From Mucilaginibacter sp. (GTDB lineage: Bacteria > Bacteroidota > Bacteroidia > Sphingobacteriales > Sphingobacteriaceae): 51,886 nt of DNA. This document shows positions 33,741-42,241 of this stretch, in pieces. Numbering within the stretch: the first letter of the stretch is position 1; the number at the start of each line of letters is the position of its first letter. The stretch lies in contig JAQBOV010000021.1 of assembly GCA_028287895.1 (NCBI GenBank), positions 1-51,886 of the forward strand, written 5' to 3'. The notes beneath the pieces are model-generated. The model saw nothing but the letters and a program-made list of their open reading frames with translations. It was not told the DNA's origin and ran no database searches. The position numbers were made by a program, and so were the translations under genes.

Positions 33741-33755
33741 AAACATCTGATGTTT
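33741..33755. promoter_or_regulatory. Palindromic operator, copy 4 (small membrane protein gene)
   Basis: AAACATCTGATGTTT has the same perfect arms as copies 1 and 3 with a different 3-base centre. It lies 29 bp before the ATG at 33785 and about 1.7 kb from the other copies. The overlapping GATGTTTG resembles a -7 box with one mismatch, as in copy 1. This suggests that the next gene belongs to the same regulon. Confidence 0.7.
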
Positions 33756-33784
33756 GTATTCTTTAATAATTAGTTTTTGTGGAG

Positions 33785-34162
33785 ATGTCGGAAAAATTAC
33801 GGGACAAGGCGGGAATGAAAAAGGTGCTCCATTCCCTATTAAAGCTTTTGCTGGCCTTGGTTATCTTTTTAGGATTACAGGGAAGGGTTATCATTCGATA
33901 TTCGGAGATCTTTCACAAAAATCAAAAAAGTGAACTGATGCATTCGGAGGCGACGGGGTTCAAGGAGGCGATTAGCCATTGTAAGCTGCAATGCTATACC
34001 ACTTATTTCCGGTACTTGGATGTTGTTCCCCTTGTCACCTTTTTACTTATTTCAATAATAGGCTTTTTAAGTCATGATCTGCTTTATATCTTCTTTAAGA
34101 AAAAACTTTTCTTAGCAGATTTGATTCGATTGTTACCGCTCAGAGCACCCCCTGTTTTTTAA
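33785..34162 (+). CDS. Small two-helix membrane protein, candidate oxalate-regulon member
   Basis: The frame is open from a GTG at 33779, but the ATG at 33785 (MSEKLRDKAGMKKVLHSLLK) is equally good. The 125-residue product has one hydrophobic helix near residue 20 (LLKLLLALVIFLGLQG) and a second near 85 (VVPLVTFLLISIIGFLSHDL). A 45-residue loop contains HCKLQCYTTYF with two Cys. The tail is basic and hydrophobic. No family is recognised. The palindromic operator 29 bp upstream is the same as at the oxalate decarboxylase and regulator promoters, so it is probably controlled with them. A role in transport, sensing or acid adaptation cannot be chosen from sequence. Confidence 0.65.
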   Translation: MSEKLRDKAGMKKVLHSLLKLLLALVIFLGLQGRVIIRYSEIFHKNQKSELMHSEATGFKEAISHCKLQCYTTYFRYLDVVPLVTFLLISIIGFLSHDLLYIFFKKKLFLADLIRLLPLRAPPVF

Positions 34163-34314
34163 TGGCATGCACATGTTGGTAATGTGCGCTTAATTTCTAC
34201 CACCAGCCTGCCCGGATTCCCATAGAATTTATGGAAATCATTCGCCTGTATGCAAAATATATCTTCCTTGCCTGTCACTCAAAAAAAATGAGTAAGGAAC
34301 TAATTTGAAACGTT

Positions 34315-35823
34315 ATGTTTAATATCATTCATAACCCCGGTCGGGGAAAACGAAACTTTAATAAGGCCTATATACTGGCGTTCTGTTGCCTGGTAATAAT
34401 TACTTTTATCAGCCACATTTTGCCTGGTAAAATAAGGCTTGATGCATTATATGTATGCTGTGTACTATTGGTGGTTGGACAATCCTTAAAAAAAATTATT
34501 GTTTATTCTCTTATCGCCTGTTGCCTGATCCTTGCTACACACTTGGGAATGAATAGGGTACTTCCGCTTACCTGGGTAGCCTTTGTAAACGCAGGAATAT
34601 CGATTGTCGCGGCACTTATAACTTCCTATGTTGCCAACACGATTTTAAAGAAAAACAAACTTTTGGAACATAGTGTAGCTGAAGGGACACGGAATCTGGC
34701 AGAAGTAGACGATTCCCTGAAAAAATCACAATCCCACCTGCGCACTATATTTGCAACCACGGACATTTCGTTTCTGCTGCTGGACAGCGATCTGCGGATA
34801 TTAACATACAATGCAATTGCTAACCATTGGTCTATGCAGTCATTCGGTGTACCGCTGCAACAGGGCATCTATTTTTCGGAAGTTCTAAATGAACAACATG
34901 CAGCACGAGTTAAAAATACGATGGCTGCAGCGATGGCAGGCGAGCCCATTAATTATGAAACCAGTTATCCTATGCAGGACGGTAACCCGGAATGGTATCG
35001 CGTTAGTATGGATCCTGTAAAAGATCATCATGATAAAACAATAGGGCTTTGCTGTTCTGTCATCAAAATTACAGCTGCTAAATTAGTGGAAATTGAACAT
35101 GCCCGGATAACGGATGATCTGGTGCAACGGAACAAAGACCTTGAACAATTCTCATACATTGTTTCGCATAACCTGCGCGCGCCATTGGCAAACATTCTCG
35201 GACTGGCTCAAATTCTTAAACAGGCTGACCTTCCTTTAAATGAAAAAACGGAGACCGAGAATTTCCTGTTCCAGTCCATCTTTAAGCTGGATGAAGTGGT
35301 CAGGGACCTTAACCATATTTTGCAGGTTCAGCGGGAAATCAAAGAAAAAAATGAAAAGGTTATTTTTTCGGAACTGCTAGCAGATGTACTTAGCGGTTTT
35401 CACCTGGTAATAGAACGGGAAAATATCCAGGTCTTAGCTGATTTTTCCCAAGCCGGGGAACTTTTTGTGATAAAAAGCTATTTGTATAGTATTTTCTTCA
35501 ACCTCGTATCTAACAGTATTAAATATCGCCGGCCGGATAAGCCACCGGTAATTGAAATCAAATCATGGATAGAAAAGGATAAAATTATGCTCATGTTTAA
35601 AGATAATGGCCGTGGAATTGATCTTGAAAGTAAAAAAAATGAGGTATTTGGACTTTATAAGCGTTTTCATTTAGAAGTTGAGGGTAAGGGTATGGGCTTA
35701 TTCATGGTTAAAAGCCAGGTGAAGACCTTAGGTGGCGATATAGACGTTCAAAGCCAGCCCGGGGCCGGCACCGCATTTTTGATCGGACTGCCTAAAGAAT
35801 TTAGCGGGCAAGAGCGGAAATAA
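34315..35823 (+). CDS. PAS-domain sensor histidine kinase
   Basis: The 502-residue kinase has about four N-terminal membrane helices (residues 18-110, short periplasmic loops), a coiled linker, one PAS domain (about 140-255, with ATTDISFLLLDSDLRILTYN and the C-terminal DPVKDHHDKTIGLCCSV), and a HisKA domain with H285 in VSHNLRAPLANILGLAQIL. The HATPase domain shows FFNLVSNSIKYRRP (N box), FKDNGRGIDL (G1) and GKGMGLFMVKSQVKTLGG (G2). It autophosphorylates on H285 in response to an unknown, probably membrane or cytosolic, signal. No response regulator is adjacent; the nearest in the window is at 18951. It ends 36 bp before the next small membrane protein gene. Confidence 0.92.
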   Translation: MFNIIHNPGRGKRNFNKAYILAFCCLVIITFISHILPGKIRLDALYVCCVLLVVGQSLKKIIVYSLIACCLILATHLGMNRVLPLTWVAFVNAGISIVAALITSYVANTILKKNKLLEHSVAEGTRNLAEVDDSLKKSQSHLRTIFATTDISFLLLDSDLRILTYNAIANHWSMQSFGVPLQQGIYFSEVLNEQHAARVKNTMAAAMAGEPINYETSYPMQDGNPEWYRVSMDPVKDHHDKTIGLCCSVIKITAAKLVEIEHARITDDLVQRNKDLEQFSYIVSHNLRAPLANILGLAQILKQADLPLNEKTETENFLFQSIFKLDEVVRDLNHILQVQREIKEKNEKVIFSELLADVLSGFHLVIERENIQVLADFSQAGELFVIKSYLYSIFFNLVSNSIKYRRPDKPPVIEIKSWIEKDKIMLMFKDNGRGIDLESKKNEVFGLYKRFHLEVEGKGMGLFMVKSQVKTLGGDIDVQSQPGAGTAFLIGLPKEFSGQERK

Positions 35824-35859
35824 TTATAAATTAAGCGTTTGAAATTTAACCATCTAAGT

Positions 35860-36168
35860 ATGAAGATTCATAATGAAAACAAAAAGGCGCCACATATTTT
35901 AAACGCATCATCCAATTTGTTAGGATTATGCTTTGTGGTACTTACATCTTTAAGATTCTTAAAGTTATCACAGCGGACACTTATTGATAAAACGGATATA
36001 GTCGCCATTTTTTTCTTTATGCTTAGCTGTATTCTCTCCTTCCTTTCCATCCGTGGAAGTATAAAAAGAGATGGCCTTTTTGAAGGGATTGCCGACCTGT
36101 TTTTTATCGGCGGCATATTAGTTGTTTTTGTTACGGCCATTTTAATTGTTTTTAATGTTATTGGTTGA
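35860..36168 (+). CDS. Small three-helix membrane protein, unknown
   Basis: The 102-residue frame is open from a TTG at 35839; the ATG at 35860 (MKIHNENKKAPHILNASSNL) is preferred. Three hydrophobic segments follow: LLGLCFVVLTSLRFL, IVAIFFFMLSCILSFLSI and LFFIGGILVVFVTAILIVFN. No motif identifies a family. It trails the histidine kinase gene by 36 bp and may be transcribed with it, perhaps acting as a membrane partner, but this is only proximity. Confidence 0.6.
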   Translation: MKIHNENKKAPHILNASSNLLGLCFVVLTSLRFLKLSQRTLIDKTDIVAIFFFMLSCILSFLSIRGSIKRDGLFEGIADLFFIGGILVVFVTAILIVFNVIG

Positions 36169-36244
36169 TCGCGTAAATAGATCAGGTCAATATGACGGCA
36201 TCATTAAGAGCGTGCGTACTGAAATTGTAACAAATTCATGATGC

Positions 36245-36294
36245 TTAATTAAAAAAATTAATAAGTATCAAAACTTTTTAATTTTTTTAATTAA
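36245..36294. repeat. Perfect 17-bp inverted repeat upstream of the chitinase gene
   Basis: TTAATTAAAAAAATTAA (36245-36261) and TTAATTTTTTTAATTAA (36278-36294) are exact reverse complements separated by 16 bases. They end 29 bp before the chitinase ATG and 77 bp after the previous stop. The A/T-only stem could be a bidirectional terminator of the upstream gene or a regulator site. The composition makes chance formation easier than for a GC-mixed repeat. Confidence 0.5.
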
Positions 36295-36323
36295 TCTTAC
36301 ATCATAATATTAATTAATCTTTC

Positions 36324-37463
36324 ATGAAACACACTTTTGTTCCCCTTGCTGTTATTATGCTGTTAATCCAAAGCCATTTCTCATATGCTCAGTCCCGCAG
36401 TGCCGGGAGTAGCAAATATGTAATAATGGGTTACATTGGCAGTAAAAACTGGACCAAAGAAGATATCCTTGCTACAAAAATGACCCACATCATTTATGCT
36501 TTTGCAAATTTGACCGAAAATGGGGTGCTGGCACCGGCTTCTGTAAAAGATTCAACAAACCTGGTTATATTAAATACAACTAAAGCGGAAAATAAAGCGC
36601 TTAAAATTTTAATTTCAGTTGGAGGTTGGGGGGGATGCAAATATTTCTCAGATGCCTCTTTAACTGCCGCATCCAGGGCCAAATTCATTATAAGCGCATT
36701 GGCTTTCATAGACAAATTTCAACTTGACGGAATTGATATCGATTGGGAATACCCCGCCCAGACGGGAGCGGGTAATATATACAGGCCGGAAGACAAGCAA
36801 AATTTTACACTGCTGATGAAAGAGTTTCGCCAGGCCCTTGACCGCCAGGCCGGTGCAAACCATCATCAAAACTACCTGTTAACAGCAGCCATGGGAGTGG
36901 ATAGTGCTTATATGAAAAATACAGCGGTAGGCGAGGTTCATCAGTACCTTGATTATATCAATTTGATGACTTATGATATTTATAACGGCAATGATAAAGT
37001 AACGGGTCATCAAAGTAACCTTTATCAATCCAAATATGGCCATCAAGCCCGCGTTAGCGCCGCTGATGCGATCGAAAACTTTATAAAAGCAGGTGTGCCT
37101 GCAAATAAGATCGTAATGGGATTGCCTTTTTATGGCCGCGGTTGGACCATGGTAAATGATGAAGACCGGGGATTGTATCAGCCTTCTGCAGGTCATCATT
37201 TTTCTTTAAGTTATGATTCTCTGGAAAATGCGTACATCAATAAGAACGGCTTTGACCGGTTTTGGGACAAAAAAGCGAAAGTGCCTTATTTGTGGAACAG
37301 CAAAACACACACATTTATTACTTATGCTGATGAAAGATCATTTAAATATAAGGCCAGGTATGCAAAAGAGCATAATTTAGCAGGGGTTATGTTTTGGGAA
37401 TATACGTTAGACTTAAAAAAGCAGAGTTTATTCAATCCCCTGTATCATTTTATAAATGATTAA
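36324..37463 (+). CDS. Chitinase, GH18, secreted
   Basis: The 379-residue protein hydrolyses chitin or related GlcNAc polymers. A signal peptide (MKHTFVPLAVIMLLIQSHFS, then YAQSR) precedes a single GH18 barrel. Motif SVGGWGGCKYFSD forms strand 3. LDGIDIDWEYPAQTG is the catalytic DxxDxDxE with Glu142 as acid. NLMTYDIYNG carries the Tyr that stabilises the oxazolinium, and GVMFWEYTLD is the last strand with Trp. There is no separate chitin-binding domain or sorting tail, so it should be periplasmic or freely secreted. It stands alone downstream of a long AT-rich inverted repeat. Confidence 0.93.
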   Translation: MKHTFVPLAVIMLLIQSHFSYAQSRSAGSSKYVIMGYIGSKNWTKEDILATKMTHIIYAFANLTENGVLAPASVKDSTNLVILNTTKAENKALKILISVGGWGGCKYFSDASLTAASRAKFIISALAFIDKFQLDGIDIDWEYPAQTGAGNIYRPEDKQNFTLLMKEFRQALDRQAGANHHQNYLLTAAMGVDSAYMKNTAVGEVHQYLDYINLMTYDIYNGNDKVTGHQSNLYQSKYGHQARVSAADAIENFIKAGVPANKIVMGLPFYGRGWTMVNDEDRGLYQPSAGHHFSLSYDSLENAYINKNGFDRFWDKKAKVPYLWNSKTHTFITYADERSFKYKARYAKEHNLAGVMFWEYTLDLKKQSLFNPLYHFIND

Positions 37464-37713
37464 GCTGCTTAAAGTTCCTCTCTCAAAGAGAAAGGGGAGT
37501 TGCTGAATGCGGACAAAAAAAATCGTTGCAATTTGCAGGGGTTGCGCGCAGGGCCACCTCTTCTGCAACGCCGCACAGAGTTCCATATGGGTAACCGCAT
37601 GCCATTTCACCACCGGAAAAAATGGTTTAACCGGTGAGCTTTATCCCTTTAAAATCGACAGTAGGTAATCCGCGTTCGGAGCAGGCAAAGGTATTATGCC
37701 CGGGGCGGGTTCA

Positions 37714-38025
37714 TCATTTGATTGCCAAGGTTCCGTTTTTCTTAAATATCCTGACTACCATGGAGTCTTTTGCTTTGATCAGCGAGTCGCCAACTTCTAT
37801 TTGTCTTTTAAAATCCCAAAAATTAACTGGTAAATTATATTTATTACCATGAATTTTAATGGTTGGTTCTCCCTTTACGCTATAAGATATACTATCAACC
37901 GTGCCATCGAATTCATATGAAAGGCATTTAGCCTTTGCTTTATAATAGGTATAAGGTAAAGCAATTGCACCCAATATTAACACGATGCCAAACAAAATCA
38001 ACAAAAACTTATTCGTGGAATTCAT
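37714..38025 (-). CDS. Hypothetical protein with N-terminal membrane anchor
   Basis: The 103-residue frame starts with a membrane helix (KFLLILFGIVLILGAIALPY) and continues with a beta-rich extracytoplasmic part: FDGTVDSISYSVKGEPTIKI, then LPVNFWDFKRQIEVGDSLIK. This is similar in style to the small anchored proteins that Bacteroidota use as periplasmic accessories. No family recognised. The 250 bp towards the chitinase gene hold a minus-strand frame (37428-37613) that I do not regard as a gene and a weak CACCGG/CCGGTG hairpin near 37611-37636. Confidence 0.6.
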   Translation of the reverse strand: MNSTNKFLLILFGIVLILGAIALPYTYYKAKAKCLSYEFDGTVDSISYSVKGEPTIKIHGNKYNLPVNFWDFKRQIEVGDSLIKAKDSMVVRIFKKNGTLAIK

Positions 38026-38113
38026 TGCCTTACGGATTATCGAATATGAAGAGCTGGTTCACTTCCGGTGTCTCCCTGGCACCGGCATTTGGGGCTGCTC
38101 ACCCGCAAAAGTA

Positions 38114-38752
38114 TCATGCTTTTTTTTTGCCATCTTCTTCCTTATATTCTATTAGTCCCTTTACCAGTTTCTTCCATTGCACGCCGGATAAACCCACGCG
38201 TGCCATCAGTGCGATGGCGGTATTCCTGATCTTATCATGCAGGTCGACATTCTCGTTATTGGGTGTCTCGTTGCGGCCATGTGCCCCTGCACTTACTACC
38301 CTGCCATCTCTGCGGACAATGAAAGTGCTGGTCGAGGCATCTTTATAAAAGTGAGCGATCTCCTGTGCAGTTTTCCGGGGATCAGGAACAGGCCTGACTG
38401 TCATTGAAAGATATTCTTCGGCGGTTTTGCTGCTGCCCTCCGAAGTGATTCTTTCGATAATGACCCACTCCAGCCCGTCGCCCGCATCCGGACCGGGAGC
38501 AGGCAGGTCAATGCTGAAATAAAACCCTTCAGCAGCAAAACCGGATAGCTCATCACCCAGGTTATTGCAAAGCGTAAACTTAGCTGAACCCGCACCGGAA
38601 TATTCATGCCAGTTATTAACGGAAAGCAGCCGCCCTGCTGCCGCCTTAAAAGCGATATGTGCCGCTTTTAAATCATCGTAAGTCTTTTCATCCATGAAAT
38701 CTGTTTGCCTGCCGGTTTCCTGTGTAGGCAATTGCTCTGCTGCTGTTTTCAT
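38114..38752 (-). CDS. Conserved hypothetical protein
   Basis: The 212-residue cytoplasmic protein begins MKTAAEQLPTQETGRQTDFM, and an internal start at the second Met (about residue 20) is possible. It has a mixed alpha/beta pattern with GFYFSIDLPAPGPDAGDGLE near the middle and STFIVRRDGRVVSAGAHGRN near the C-terminus, then a Lys-rich end (KEEDGKKKA). I do not recognise a named family. Codon use is like the GC-richer neighbours, in contrast to the AT-rich island that begins a few hundred bases to the right. Confidence 0.6.
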   Translation of the reverse strand: MKTAAEQLPTQETGRQTDFMDEKTYDDLKAAHIAFKAAAGRLLSVNNWHEYSGAGSAKFTLCNNLGDELSGFAAEGFYFSIDLPAPGPDAGDGLEWVIIERITSEGSSKTAEEYLSMTVRPVPDPRKTAQEIAHFYKDASTSTFIVRRDGRVVSAGAHGRNETPNNENVDLHDKIRNTAIALMARVGLSGVQWKKLVKGLIEYKEEDGKKKA

Positions 38753-39182
38753 ACCTATGGAACCTTTGTAATTGCTGCTTGTTTTCAGGAATTAAATTTT
38801 TTTACCGCCGTTAACTATTTATCTTTTGTAAAGAATAATAGGCGCACGCTAAGCACAAAGGGTGACACTATACAGATTGAGCGATATAGCAATGGGAACC
38901 TTCTGTCAACTAAGCTGAATTAACTAACGCAATGCCACGACCTGGCCTTTCAATTAGCGGGATTTTTACAGGCTGTCTCAGCAGTGCTTTAACATGATTA
39001 TTTTTGAAACGGGGTTGGTTGTTGCACATTTGAGGCAAGACTTTAAGGCACAACTCTAATCGAATTCTAATACCAAAAAGCTAATACAACTAGTAATTTT
39101 ACAGAATATATCGCAAGTATCCTTACTTGCTTTGTGATAAGGTTTAGGTTAAAGTCCCCAAGCAGCGAGTGTGAGGGGATTT
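38753..39182. other. Intergenic region at the left side of the AT-rich island
   Basis: About 430 bp with no credible gene. Base composition drifts to AT-rich here. The word GGCTGTCTCA near 38970 resembles the outer end of some insertion sequences, and CCTTA/TAAGG (near 39120-39143) and TCCCC/GGGGA (near 39156-39180) can form small hairpins, the second followed by T-rich sequence. It is a plausible left boundary of the acquired segment, but no attachment repeat was found. Confidence 0.35.
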
Positions 39183-39434
39183 TTATTTTAAGGCTTCACT
39201 TTTAAATCCGGGGATAGTACTGGAATCGGTAATGAAGTTTACTTGAACAGGAGTATCACTTTTCAACATGGGGAAATAAGGATGCGTTTCATCTGTTTCA
39301 CAATAAAAATGTATCAGGTCGAAACCCGCTCGAATTTTTTCAAAAATGCTTTCCTGTATTAAAATCCCACAGAAGGAACTTTCCGTATTAAAGGCCACGG
39401 AGATCACCACAAATCTACGAATCATCAAATGCAA
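39183..39434 (-). CDS. Short hypothetical protein, doubtful
   Basis: The 83-residue frame (MHLMIRRFVVISVAFNTESS, then FEKIRAGFDLIHFYCETDET) has protein-like composition, and an internal Met4 is a better start (39425). No homologue family is recognised, and the surroundings are AT-rich, where chance frames are less frequent. It may be a real small gene or a fragment of a larger one. It is followed by a T-rich hairpin. Confidence 0.35.
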   Translation of the reverse strand: MHLMIRRFVVISVAFNTESSFCGILIQESIFEKIRAGFDLIHFYCETDETHPYFPMLKSDTPVQVNFITDSSTIPGFKSEALK

Positions 39435-39615
39435 TAACCTATTTTACTCCAGACACATTTATAAACAAGTATGCAAAGGTTGCCATACAATTTAAATATC
39501 AAGGGAAATATGATACATTAATATTTCATGATCGGGGAAGACCAAATGAAGTTTGTAGTAATATTTATTCTTTTTGGTATGTAAATAAAAAATTATAAAG
39601 CCAAGGTCTATTAAA

Positions 39616-40551
39616 TTATTTTTTGAAAATACTATCATTGATAGTATTGAACAACATTTTATTAAATTTAGTTACTCCTTGTTTTGTAAAATGATTTACG
39701 GCGTAATAATTATGGTAATTATAAGTAATAGCTGAAGTGTCAAAAGTGAAATATGGGATTAAATATTCTTTAGCGATTTCATTAATTTTAAAAGTATATT
39801 CCTTTAAAAAGGGGTTATCATTATAATGTTTCTGATAAACTGGCAACTTATACAAAATAATTTTAATGTTTTCCTTCTTACAATACTCTATAATTTTTCT
39901 AAGATATTGTTCTTGCTCAAAATCCCATTCATGTTTATCAATTTTTTGATTGAGCTTACTAAAATCTTTTAGTGTATCGGATTCTGTGGGCGCTTTAAAC
40001 CCATTTTCAAGTATATTATTAGATTTATTAGTCAAAATCAGATATAGACCTCGTAGGTTTTTGTGCAGAATAAAATTATTATAATAAGAAAATCTCAGAT
40101 AAGGAATATTACTATAAAAAGCATAATGTGAATCAAATTTTTTAAGTATTTCATGAACAACACTATCATCTACAAAATTGGCATACCTATAAGAGTTAAG
40201 CATATCAGGAATTAATCTGTTTAATTCTTGGGGAGCAACTTGTAAAACAAGATAGTTTGGTTTTTTCTGATGCTTCAAATATAAATATAAAGCTAAATAA
40301 TTATCAGAAAAATTTGAATATGCTTCAGCAAGATTATATGCTTTTTGTCCAGTAACTTTTTCAACATAATCAGGATCAATAGTCCATTCAGATTCACAAG
40401 CTCCATGTATTAAAACTGTAGCATCTAATTTTGATTTAGTTATCCTTGTTGTTTTTAACTTGGTATCCTTTGATATCAAATATCCTGTGGCTATCTGAAA
40501 TAAAAATAATAAAGTAACAGAGATAAAAATGGTGATTACTATTTTTTTCAT
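39616..40551 (-). CDS. SGNH-like membrane-anchored protein of a Dlt-like cassette
   Basis: The 311-residue protein has an N-terminal membrane anchor (KIVITIFISVTLLFLFQIAT) and an extracytoplasmic SGNH-like domain. Block I reads LIHGACESEWTIDP: where relatives have Gly-Ser-Ser, this has Gly-Ala-Cys (C52), with a Ser two residues later (S54). The C-terminal NHFTKQGVTKFN supplies the block V His. This architecture and its position after an MBOAT gene resemble DltD, which helps transfer D-alanyl groups to wall polymers, or SGNH/MBOAT pairs that acylate exopolysaccharides. It is the last gene of a four-gene AT-rich operon. Whether Cys or Ser is the nucleophile is not certain. Confidence 0.7.
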   Translation of the reverse strand: MKKIVITIFISVTLLFLFQIATGYLISKDTKLKTTRITKSKLDATVLIHGACESEWTIDPDYVEKVTGQKAYNLAEAYSNFSDNYLALYLYLKHQKKPNYLVLQVAPQELNRLIPDMLNSYRYANFVDDSVVHEILKKFDSHYAFYSNIPYLRFSYYNNFILHKNLRGLYLILTNKSNNILENGFKAPTESDTLKDFSKLNQKIDKHEWDFEQEQYLRKIIEYCKKENIKIILYKLPVYQKHYNDNPFLKEYTFKINEIAKEYLIPYFTFDTSAITYNYHNYYAVNHFTKQGVTKFNKMLFNTINDSIFKK

Positions 40552-40560
40552 AATACACTA

Positions 40561-41994
40561 TCAAAAATTCATGTAGATAAAACGAGACGCGCTATCGAAA
40601 ACACCTAAAGTTACCAACATTACAATTAAAAAGACAAACCATCCAATCCTGAATTTCGGGTAAGACAATGCCTTTATTAGCTTTGTTTCAAAAATAAGGT
40701 ATAGCAATGACAGGAAAACCCCAACCCATAAAGTGAATAAAATGCTGTCTTCTGTAATTACATTCATACCTAACCAAGAGTGTAAAGTTCCAGAAGGCCA
40801 AAATTTATTTTTGAATAGTAGAGTTAAAAGTCGTAGTGCATGTACCATATTAGTTGAACGAAAAAACAAATTAGCAAAACTAACCATTAAAATTGTAATC
40901 GGTATAAATAGAAAACTATATAAGCCAGGGGGGAATTTAGATTTCAATAATTGTAATCCTTTTTTATTTAAAGTTGAATAGGCAAGATATAGAAAGTGTA
41001 ATCCTCCCCAGATTAAATATGTAAAGCCAAATCCATGCCACAAAGAACTTATTAAAAATGTAGCTGCTATACCAACAATAACAGACGTTTTTTGATATTT
41101 CCGAATCTGATATACCAATGGATAATAAACATATTGAGTAAACCAATTCATCAATGTGATATGCCATTTCCTCCACCAATCTGCGATAGATTCAGAGCGC
41201 AACGGCATATTGAAATTCTCAGGAAGTTTAATCCCAAAAAAACGTGCCGATCCTACAGCAATGTCCATATACCCTGAAAAATCAAAGTATAGCTGAATGG
41301 TAAATAATACAGTTCCGAATACAACCCCCAATCCACAAGGTGTATAAATAGTGCTATCAAAACAATTATCCACATATACCGCTAGTCTCTCCACAATTAA
41401 ATATTTCTTTATCACACCTATCAAACAACGTTGCAAACCAATAGTAAAATTTTCTTCAGTGAAACGGATGGGAAGGGTCGTCAATTGCTGATTAAAAGAA
41501 TTAAGATTCAATATGGGACCAGAGGAAATTCTTGCAAAGAAAATATTTCCTAATGTAAATTTTAGAAGATCAGTGTCTGCGGGATACCTTTTTTTATACA
41601 GATCAATTTGATAGGCAATATTTTGCATGGTATAAAAACCTAATCCCAATGTCGAGATTAAAAATTCAAACTTTTCATCCTTTATAAAAAAGGAAATTGT
41701 TTCAAAATGATATTTAGAGGTCAACCTTAGACTTATTAATACACCAATATTTATCACATTAATGATGGCTAATTTCCGAAACGTATAACCCCCCTTTATT
41801 GCATATTTTCCAAAAAAAAAATTAACCAAACTAAGGGATACAGCAAATAAAATAGATGTGATCCCAAAAAAATAAAGAAAAAATAAACTACTAATCAGTA
41901 ACAGCCACTGCTTAAATTCAACTTTATTGATAGCATAATAAAATAAGATCACTATAAAAAGAAATCCGAAATAAGCAAATGTTCCGGGAACCAT
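40561..41994 (-). CDS. MBOAT O-acyltransferase (DltB/AlgI-like)
   Basis: The 477-residue protein has about eleven membrane helices. MBOAT features are YFDFSGYMDIAVGSARFFGI, then FNMPLRSESIADWWRKWHIT (the conserved WHxTL-type segment), and SLWHGFGFTYLIWGGLHFLY, where His is the catalytic residue. DltB takes an acyl or aminoacyl group from a carrier protein thioester on the cytoplasmic side and passes it across the membrane. The gene lies between the ACP gene (2-bp gap) and the SGNH-like gene (9-bp gap). The acyl donor should be the ACP next to it. Confidence 0.9.
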   Translation of the reverse strand: MVPGTFAYFGFLFIVILFYYAINKVEFKQWLLLISSLFFLYFFGITSILFAVSLSLVNFFFGKYAIKGGYTFRKLAIINVINIGVLISLRLTSKYHFETISFFIKDEKFEFLISTLGLGFYTMQNIAYQIDLYKKRYPADTDLLKFTLGNIFFARISSGPILNLNSFNQQLTTLPIRFTEENFTIGLQRCLIGVIKKYLIVERLAVYVDNCFDSTIYTPCGLGVVFGTVLFTIQLYFDFSGYMDIAVGSARFFGIKLPENFNMPLRSESIADWWRKWHITLMNWFTQYVYYPLVYQIRKYQKTSVIVGIAATFLISSLWHGFGFTYLIWGGLHFLYLAYSTLNKKGLQLLKSKFPPGLYSFLFIPITILMVSFANLFFRSTNMVHALRLLTLLFKNKFWPSGTLHSWLGMNVITEDSILFTLWVGVFLSLLYLIFETKLIKALSYPKFRIGWFVFLIVMLVTLGVFDSASRFIYMNF

Positions 41995-41996
41995 AA

Positions 41997-42239
41997 CTAA
42001 ATTTTGACTTTAATGGTGTTCACCAAATCTCCAATACTCTGAAATGAAATAATCTCATCGAGACTAAAGCTTATATTGTAATGCTGTTCTATACTAAACA
42101 TAAGACCCATATGTGTTATTGAATCCCACATTTTAATTTCATCAGCTGTAGTACTTTCATTTAGAATAATTGTTTGATCTGAAAATTCAACTCTGAATAT
42201 TGATTGAAGATCTGCAAGGATATTTTCATTCGAGCTCAT
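41997..42239 (-). CDS. Acyl carrier protein (DltC-like)
   Basis: The 80-residue protein has the carrier-protein fold. Ser40 in MWDSITHMGLMFSIEQHYN is the phosphopantetheine site (DSL-type motif), and the helices around it are typical (FSLDEIISFQSIGDLVNTIK). It should be loaded by the adenylation enzyme encoded 2 bp upstream and hand the group to the MBOAT protein. The DSI(T)H variant is closer to carrier proteins of AMP-ligase operons than to fatty-acid AcpP. Confidence 0.88.
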   Translation of the reverse strand: MSSNENILADLQSIFRVEFSDQTIILNESTTADEIKMWDSITHMGLMFSIEQHYNISFSLDEIISFQSIGDLVNTIKVKI

Positions 42240-42241
42240 AT

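Noticed and set aside
37428..37613. Minus-strand frame of 61 codons after the chitinase gene
   Set aside because: It overlaps the chitinase 3' end, has no recognisable pattern and an unusual composition, so it is likely chance.
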